From assembly GCA_949130495.1 (NCBI GenBank), contig CASBWL010000051.1, positions 313,501-377,500 on the forward strand: DNA of 64,000 bases. Direction: 5' to 3'. A program made the translations under genes and the position numbers. Below, in pieces: positions 57,061 through 64,000 of the stretch. Under the pieces are notes generated by a model. That model was not told the origin of the DNA. It made no database searches and worked only from the letters and a program-made list of their open reading frames with translations. Within the stretch, counting starts at the first letter, position 1, and every line of letters begins with the position of its first letter. The stretch comes from Sambucus nigra. Taxonomy: Eukaryota; Streptophyta; Magnoliopsida; Dipsacales; Adoxaceae.

Positions 57061-57763
57061 TGTTGATACCAAAATTAATACGCTGATGTGGACGAATAAT
57101 ACGAAGACACGTGTCAATATACGTGGCACAATAGTAACGAGGAAGTTCATTTCCCCGACAAATTCATGTTCTCTCCGAGCAACGAAGATACCCCGAGGAA
57201 CTCCAGCACTTCGAGGTACTCAAGCGCTCCGAGGAACTCTTGATCAACGAGCAACTAAGGCGGTCCGAGCTGCATCTCGGTCGTATCATTAATTACCAGA
57301 TAGTCAACAGTTCAACTATTCATTGAATGTTTATAATCTTGACACACACGCAGCATTAAATGTATTACCCTTTCATGTGTATATCATTTAATGTATCGAC
57401 CCTTTCATGTACAACTTCATGGCTATAAATACCTTGTATCATCCTCATTCAAGGGGACCGAAATTTCTTGAGAGAACTTGTAATTAAGAATTCCACAACA
57501 CTCAACAATAACATAACAGTGGACGTAGGCCATTCTTATAAGGCTGAACCACTTTAAAAATCTTTGTCTCATTTTATTTATCTGTGATTGAATAATTAGA
57601 GCGATCTAGTTTTTTACATCAACAGATTGGCGCCGTCTGTGGGAAATGACTGTTGCTATCGTTTTTCACCAAAAATCATTTATCATCAATGGCAGATAAT
57701 CCAGAACCCAGTAATCGAAATGCTCTAAATGCTGGAAATCCTCCAAATCCATCTGCACCTCCA
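57061..57763 (+). mobile_element. Gypsy (Tat) LTR-gag remnant
   Basis: It holds a complete 564-bp LTR (57061-57624; ends TGTTGATACC and CATCAACA), the primer site 57628-57645 and a gag start at ATG 57689 (MADNPEPSNRNALNAGN). It is then cut after about 25 codons, exactly where block b begins. It lies opposite to the main element and its LTR is clearly diverged from 51533-52101, so it is a separate older insertion. TATAAATA is at 57424-57431 and the G-box GACACGTGTC at 57106-57115. Confidence 0.9.
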
Positions 57764-59257
57764 ATTGGTGATGAATGAAATAAAGGCTTGATTCCATGTC
57801 CGTATCCGAATGGAATATATATATCTTTACAAAAGACCTCTTCATGTTTTAAACCAGTTTCTTAAGTTTTAATCAAAATTATAAAATGTGTTTATACTTA
57901 TTTTCATAAATTTTAAATGTTTTGCCTGTATTATTGGCATTATTCAAATCTCCCACTGTTTGCAAATTTTTCTTTTCATTTTTCGATGACTGTCAGTTTC
58001 TTCTTTTCTTCCCCTATTTTTGAAACTTTTATATTATTCAAACATTTTAAATATATTTTCAAATATTTCCATATTTTTTTTGCTTTTTTCGAGATTATTC
58101 AAAAATTTTAAAGTGCCAGTTTTCAGATTATTAGACGTTTTTTCTGATTTCTAAATTATTGTTACTGTAATTTCCGGATTTTAAAAATATTTTCCTATTA
58201 TTTCCAAATTTTAAAAATGTTTTCATGGTGTTATTAGATATTTCCAATTACTTTCTTTTTTAAATCGTAATACTAAAATACACTCATATGCATGACACCT
58301 GACCAACATTCACTTAAAATAATAAACATTGTTATGGTTCATGAATTTTTTTGTGCGATTGAAGAAGTTCTTATAAGAAGTAATGGAAGATTAAAAGTTA
58401 AATAAAAAACACAATGGGATGGGAATTTATTAAAATTCCAATTACGGTGATAAAAAGATGACATGCAACTACGAAAATTTACGAGATCATGATCGGGAGG
58501 CAGAAGACCTTTGAATATATTTTACGCGATCTTAATCATACTAATTATCATTATGACATATGAGAATATACCCCGAAGAATGATTTATATTTTTACAAGA
58601 ATTGATATTTTTTTAGATATAATTACCTGAATAATTTTTCCCCCAGTTATTCCCTTCAAGTGCCAATTCAAGTCAAGAGGCCAACACCTTGGTAATTCAA
58701 TTTTTTCGATATCAAGGGAGTTGAACACTTTTCCAAAACTTGATATTTTGTTCCAACATTATCTCAAATATATTCGTCACCACCCATACTATGAACTTAC
58801 GCCACATGGGATAATTTTTCAATTCGTTCACTTATCTCATCAACTTCCAAAATTATAGTAGAAGACTTCCCATCCTTTTGATTTACTTTTTCTCCGGAAT
58901 CATTATTAACCATAACAAGTTTTCTCCATTTAAACATGGTTTGACTTGCAGTTTCACACGGACTAAATCATTGTATACGGACTATGTGGATATTTGGGTA
59001 AAAAAATATTGAGTTATACTTTTTAGGAGTTCTTGAAACCTTTAAAGTAAAAAAAAAATATTTTTTTGATTTAATTTAAAAAATTACGTATGGGGATCCA
59101 TATGGAGGCGCCCACAAAAAACTACGTAGGCGGATCAATACATGGGTTTTTATAAATACATACATGGAACATCTCTTGTAGTTATGAATTGAAGAACATT
59201 CTCTATAGTTTGGATTGGGTTCTTAATTTGTCATGAGAAAGGTGCGATATTATGTGA
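57764..59257. repeat. Non-coding block b, paired with 55266-56938
   Basis: The block starts ATTGGTGATGAATGAAATAA (ATTGGTAATGGATGAAATAA at 55266) and ends AAAGGTGCGATATTATGTG. No gene; the degenerate ORF relative is at 58625-58915. Confidence 0.8.
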
Positions 59258-60000
59258 CACCCTACCTAATAAAATACCGGGTGATCAATCCTATATCAAA
59301 TTAAACAGGAATCTCATCTTGTTCATTCTTAGCATCACTGTTGAAAAACTTTTTAATTACTAATCACCAGGTCTTAAATTAAGCTGATGTCAAATTTTAT
59401 CTTATGAATTATATCAAACTCAACCAACATAATAGGAAACCAAATTTACTATTTCAGGAAAGAAACTAAACATGCCACAAGTGTTTGTTGAGCAACATCG
59501 ACTAGAAGCAATCCATAAAGGGCAAGTATAAATGAATATCGATAAATGCCAAGACTAAATATGAAAGTACAGAATCAATAGTACAACTGAAAAAGTCCAT
59601 ATCTAAAGATAGAATAAGAGAAGCGTCTAAATAAAGTTCCCGCAGCAATCCACATAACTTGTAGCTGCGCACCGTGTAGGAAAGTACAAGATTGGCGCCC
59701 CTATGGTAGGACACCAAAAAGGTTTTTGAAAATATTTTATAGCAAGGGTTAAAACCCAAAAATATTTAAAAATATTTAGCAAGTGTATTTAAATTCATGA
59801 AATTCAAATGCAAATGATCTTTATATTTAAATTAGTGTCGCGCACTCCCTTGTGTTTACCTCAAGCCTCAACTCATGTGCACGGCTACCGAAACTATAAA
59901 TGACCCATCTAGCTAACCCTCCATAAATAGTTGTGTCTTAAATACCTCACTATTTCTCACTATCCCAACTCGAGCGAGTACCGTATACAATTTATGGGTC
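59258..60000. other. Unassigned sequence
   Basis: It has no counterpart elsewhere in the window. It begins ACACCCTACCTAATAAAATA. No protein family is recognised on either strand. It replaces the promoter and 5' half expected in front of G4. Confidence 0.4.
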
Positions 60001-60188
60001 ATCAGCCTATTAGAGACGATTCAGACGAGAGTGATGGGGAAGAAGAGGTTGAAGAGACTCATTTTAAAGCTGAAAATCGTAAGGTTAAGGGACAATCTAT
60101 GGTTACAGAGATCAAAGGATCAAACAAGAGTCGTCTCAGAGCGGGCGATCTTAAGGGTAACATACGATATATGGTTCGAGATATCTAA
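60001..60188 (+). pseudogene. Small gene family copy G4, 3' half only
   Basis: It is open in the family frame through HQPIRDDSDESDGEEEVEET, HFKAENRKVKGQSM and the end YMVRDI before TAA (60186-60188), aligned to G3 without gaps. The N-terminal half and promoter are missing; upstream is unrelated sequence. The reading frame is preserved although the copy cannot be expressed in full length. Confidence 0.65.
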
Positions 60189-61717
60189 GGATTTCACAAC
60201 ACTTCTCTTACTAGCAATATCAAGTACTTATGTTGAGTTGCCACATGGAATGGCAAATCAATATAACTAAACAAGTTGTGGACTCAATTAAATAAGAAGT
60301 TTTAATAGACTTCGAAGTCTATGACACTTTATGTTGTTTCCTAACCTCAGTGTAACAAGTGGGTATATAATATTAATGTAACTATTAAATATCTATGATC
60401 TAAATCTTATGATATCTTCATATTTTTATATGCGTGTATAGTGATTACTTCTTTTTATTTCGAAAAAGAAGAAAAAAGTAAATGAATTAATTAATGTGAA
60501 ACATTATCATAAGTTCCTAGACTTTTCATAAGATAATACAATAAATTTACAATAATAGTAAAAGAAAGTGATTAAAAGATAAATTGTGTGGACTATCAGC
60601 CAAACTAGTCTAAATTGTTTATATGGTTAGGATATTGGTTGGAAAATGTTTGAGAAAGCATAAAATTCTTTGGTGGTACATTTATAAAAGGTGATGTTAA
60701 ATTTTTTTGACTTGCTGAGTAAGCATTTACGATACGGGTCTTAATGATCTTAAAACATAACTAACGATTTTCTTTATTTTTATTTTTACGAGCATCACCA
60801 ATTAATATTTTATATAATTTTTTTATGATAGATCATGTTGGAATTATTGTTCAAATTTAATATATTGAACCATTACATAGATAACTTAGATTATACATTA
60901 ATTAACAAGAACAAGATATTTTCCCCAGTTGCTTCACATTCACACGTGAGGCGGTAAGGAAGAAAGACATGTGGTTGTCATTCTGATATGGAAGCGAGAG
61001 AATTTGGTTTAGTTCCGCAAAAAAAATCTCCATCTAATCACGGTTTCCCATGTGCATTTTTTTTATTATCGAAAAAATTTAAATATATCATCTAATATTT
61101 TAGTATGTTTTGAGTCTTTGTAAACATTTTTCTGATTTTTGAAAGGTTTTTCAATTTTATTCGAACTTTGTTTGTCAGAGTTTGAAATGTGTTTTATGGT
61201 TACTAAATTAGTGCTTTAGTAATATCCGGGTTTATTTAATTATTTCGATGTTAGTTCCAAAATTTTAAAATGTTTTTATGTTCTTATTAGATTTTGTTCA
61301 TTAGTTTTAAATATTTTTTTTGTAATTTCATAATGTCCTCATGTGCATGGTACCTGCCCAATTTTGGTTCGAAAATTTAAACACCGCTATGGTTTTGGTG
61401 TTATTGAAAACAGTTTTGATAGGTAAGGAGGAGGGAGGGGGAGGGGGGGGGGGGGGGGGGGATAAGGCCGTAAAATAAAAGTTTAGCTGGTGAAGTAATG
61501 ATCAGAGAAATGTTTAAGGATAACTCTAATGAATAATCTAAAAAAAAATTCTTCAATATTTAAAAGAGGTGAATAAAAATTCATTTATTTTAAGCAGCTT
61601 AAAAATGGATCAACTCGTGATCTACTGTAGCATATCTTGATTTAAAAAGCTATATATGATGTCATTTGCCATGTACGTCTAGATACAAAATCGGTTGTTG
61701 GTATGTTACGTGAATCA
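60189..61717. repeat. Family 3' block, copy d
   Basis: It is the downstream flank of G4, collinear with 53688-55092. A poly-G run of about 19 bases lies at 61443-61461, and a segment of about 110 bp at 61503-61612 is not present in block c. No gene is visible. Confidence 0.8.
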
Positions 61718-64000
61718 TGGATCCAATCAATTGCGATTGGTTCCAATTTCTCATATCCACGTATGGGATATGGACATTTTCGTTTTGTCAAAACTGTTAA
61801 AAGTTTTACCATTTTTATTAGTATTTTTTGAAGCTCCCACTGTCTGCATCTTTTATTTTCATATTTCGGTGAGTGTTAGTTTCTTTCTTTTTTCCTTATT
61901 TTTGAAACTTTTTATATTATTCAAACATTTTACATATATTTTCAAATATTTCCATATTTTTTTTGCGTTTTCAAGATTATTCAAATTTTGTAAATTATTT
62001 GTTAATTTAAAAAATGTGTTTGTCTATTGAATAAATATTAAATGTATATATTCAATTATATTTAGTGTATAAATCGAATTGATTATACCTTTTAATCATG
62101 GAGTCTTGTACCAAAAATTGTTTCTTGCAATTTTATTTTATTTTACATTAATATATTTTTTGGTAGCTCGTTGGCGAGAAGTAGAAAAAATAAACCTAAG
62201 CCTTAGAGTAGATTTCAAGCTTTGACAGAATGTGATTTAAATCAAATGAAGTAAATTTTATTCATGCATTGGAACCGTAAACTAAACAAATAAGACTATA
62301 TCTAATAAATGTTATTTTTTGTTTAAAAACGAAATTGATAAATAAAAATTTTGCTTGGGGAACCTTACCATTGAAGCCTTTGTCAATATTGTTTTGCTAG
62401 TGCGATGGAACTTTAATATATTCTTTTTTTTCTTTAATATTTTTTCATCTAAGCTACCTTTTATTCTATAACTTTTTAACTTTTGTGTACTGCAATCCAT
62501 ATGATGGTAATTTTAGTATGATTTGTTTTTACTCTTGTTCAGTTTTGGCGACTTTTGCAGTCCTATTTTCTTACTTCGGAAGACTTTTGAATAATTTTAA
62601 TGAGTTTATTCGACTTTAAATTTTATCAAAGTTCTAAGGAGCAATTATTTACATATTTTTATTTCTATGTTTTATTACCAGTGTTGTTTTATAATTAATT
62701 GAATATTTTTTATCATGTGAACTAATAATTGAATAAGAAAAAAATATAACTATTAATTTAATAAATGATTATTTATTAATTAATTTAATTTTAAGGATAA
62801 GTGAGCCTTAAGAAAGTTTTCCTGTTTCACCACAATAAAGGAAAATGTACAAAAAAAAAAGAATTTAGGGGCAAATTGCAATTCGAACCTCAATGTTTTA
62901 AAATTTTCAATTAGAGCCCGAAAACACAGTTAGTGTTTCAACAACCTTGGGGCTAACAATGTACGAATCTACTAAAGAATATCTTACAGGGTTGTTACTA
63001 TTGATACACAAAGTCACACATCGAGTAACTAAAGTCTTGCACTATAGTATATAAGATCTAGGGGATCCTCCACTCATTGTCAACTTGCTTTGAATTGGAT
63101 GCTCTAATGGTTAACATGACACCAAAGAATACTAGTCATTACCCAATGGCCCATCTACTCCGCGTGTTTGGCTAATGTAACGCCACATGCAAAGGGTCGT
63201 GTTGAAATAGAAAGTCTCACATTAGAAAATTAAAATCTTTTACCAAAAGTTCCTCAATATATTATTTATCACATAAAATATTTTGCTATGAATTATTAAA
63301 GTTTTTCATCACATAATACTAATTTTTTTTAAGAAAGTCGAATTTATTCAAAAGAAGGTGGAAAAGCCCCACTTGTGGTAAAGAAAGCAAGAATCATAAC
63401 TTGACTCAAGCGGAAAAGGGGGCCTAAATAAATAGGACTCGTACAAAAAAGAACTTGATTAAAACTACTAAACATAAAAAGCATTTAGGTCCTACGGTTT
63501 CTTGCACGCGTACGCTTGCGGAGGACATTGTAATTCTCTTCTTTTTTTTTGCAGTAGAATCATTCATAGCGAAAGATTTTATGTTTTTATCACATAAAAC
63601 TAATGCAAGTTATTTATCACATAAAATATTATGCTATTTATTTTACAAATCGTCCTAAAGTACTTAAAAATAAACACCTCCTCACAAATTATAATGAACA
63701 TTATAGAAATATTTTTGTGATGAACTCTTTTAGTGTATGTTTTTACCATTTTCATCGACAAAACTATTCGTCATTAAATTTTACTTGGAACTAATTATTT
63801 TTTTTCGTAACAAATTTAGCACCTTTTCTTACGAAATACATCATCGCCAAAACATCTAATTTTTAGACGAGTACAAAGTAGGGTACCTATACAGTCGAAA
63901 CATTATCTCCATAAGAAATTTTATATACATTTTTTTCTACAAAAGTAAGCGCACTGATGTAATTGTGAATATTTGTGTGGATAACTAGTCTATCCTTAAG
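61718..64000. repeat. Near-identical long direct repeat, right copy
   Basis: It is the second copy of 1-2285. It follows block d without a visible seam, as family 5' flank follows family 3' flank. The small gene corresponding to 2536 would lie about 250 bases beyond the window end. Confidence 0.95.
63324..63588 (-). mobile_element. Short retroposed insertion (right copy)
   Basis: It is the duplicate of 1607-1873, with the same 16-bp target repeats at 63308-63323 and 63589-63604. Its internal T-run is a few bases shorter. Confidence 0.7.

Noticed and set aside
59502..59759. Minus-strand 85-codon frame with hydrophobic stretches
   Set aside because: It has no recognisable family, no promoter or splice context, and no second copy in the window.

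Overview
This is nuclear DNA of a flowering plant, most likely a eudicot. It is AT-rich and packed with plant-type transposable elements: a Sirevirus-like Ty1/copia element, a Tat-lineage Ty3/gypsy element with two RNase H domains, an L1-type LINE, a Helitron-like element and a foldback MITE. I see no intact housekeeping gene, no tRNA or rRNA gene and no prokaryotic feature. Nearly every recognisable coding region is a broken transposon gene or a captured gene fragment. The main non-transposon content is a small gene family that I do not recognise, spread over several diverged tandem blocks.

Layout: 1-2535 is the upstream block of a small gene (2536-2790). 4885-10345 is a 5'-truncated minus-strand LINE. 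From 8310 to 47142 the sequence is a direct tandem duplication: unit 1 is 8310-25101 and unit 2 is 25099-47142. The junction lies at 25099-25101, where a gypsy copy cut inside its RNase H region abuts a LINE cut inside its endonuclease, with a shared CAT. Unit 1 alone carries a Helitron-like insertion (13345 to about 16957) with captured exon-like pieces, one of them from a 26S proteasome ATPase. Unit 2 alone carries a complete copia element (25698-35602, target duplication ACCAC). Each unit thus supplies the empty site for the other's insertion. The duplicated part also holds an unassigned ORF with a 3' hairpin, an HMG-box gene fragment, a stray gypsy pol fragment, an antisense ORF and 120-bp tandem repeats. 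The last two look like the 3' region of the Tat-like element, whose gag-pol and 5' LTR continue on the minus strand to 52101.

52102-64000 holds further blocks of the small gene family: a stub at 52211, a full-length copy with one frameshift at 53254-53687, and a 3' half at 60001-60188. Between them are duplicated non-coding blocks and a gypsy LTR-gag remnant (57061-57763). The last 2283 bases (61718-64000) are nearly identical to the first 2285, so the window may span just over one period of a very recent duplication of about 61.7 kb, or an assembly duplication.

Inferred order of events: an array of small-gene blocks formed; LINE and gypsy elements inserted; a tandem duplication occurred by microhomology-mediated joining; Helitron and copia insertions hit different units; the roughly 61.7-kb duplication came last. 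None of the transposons looks autonomous now, since each has nonsense codons, frameshifts or truncations.
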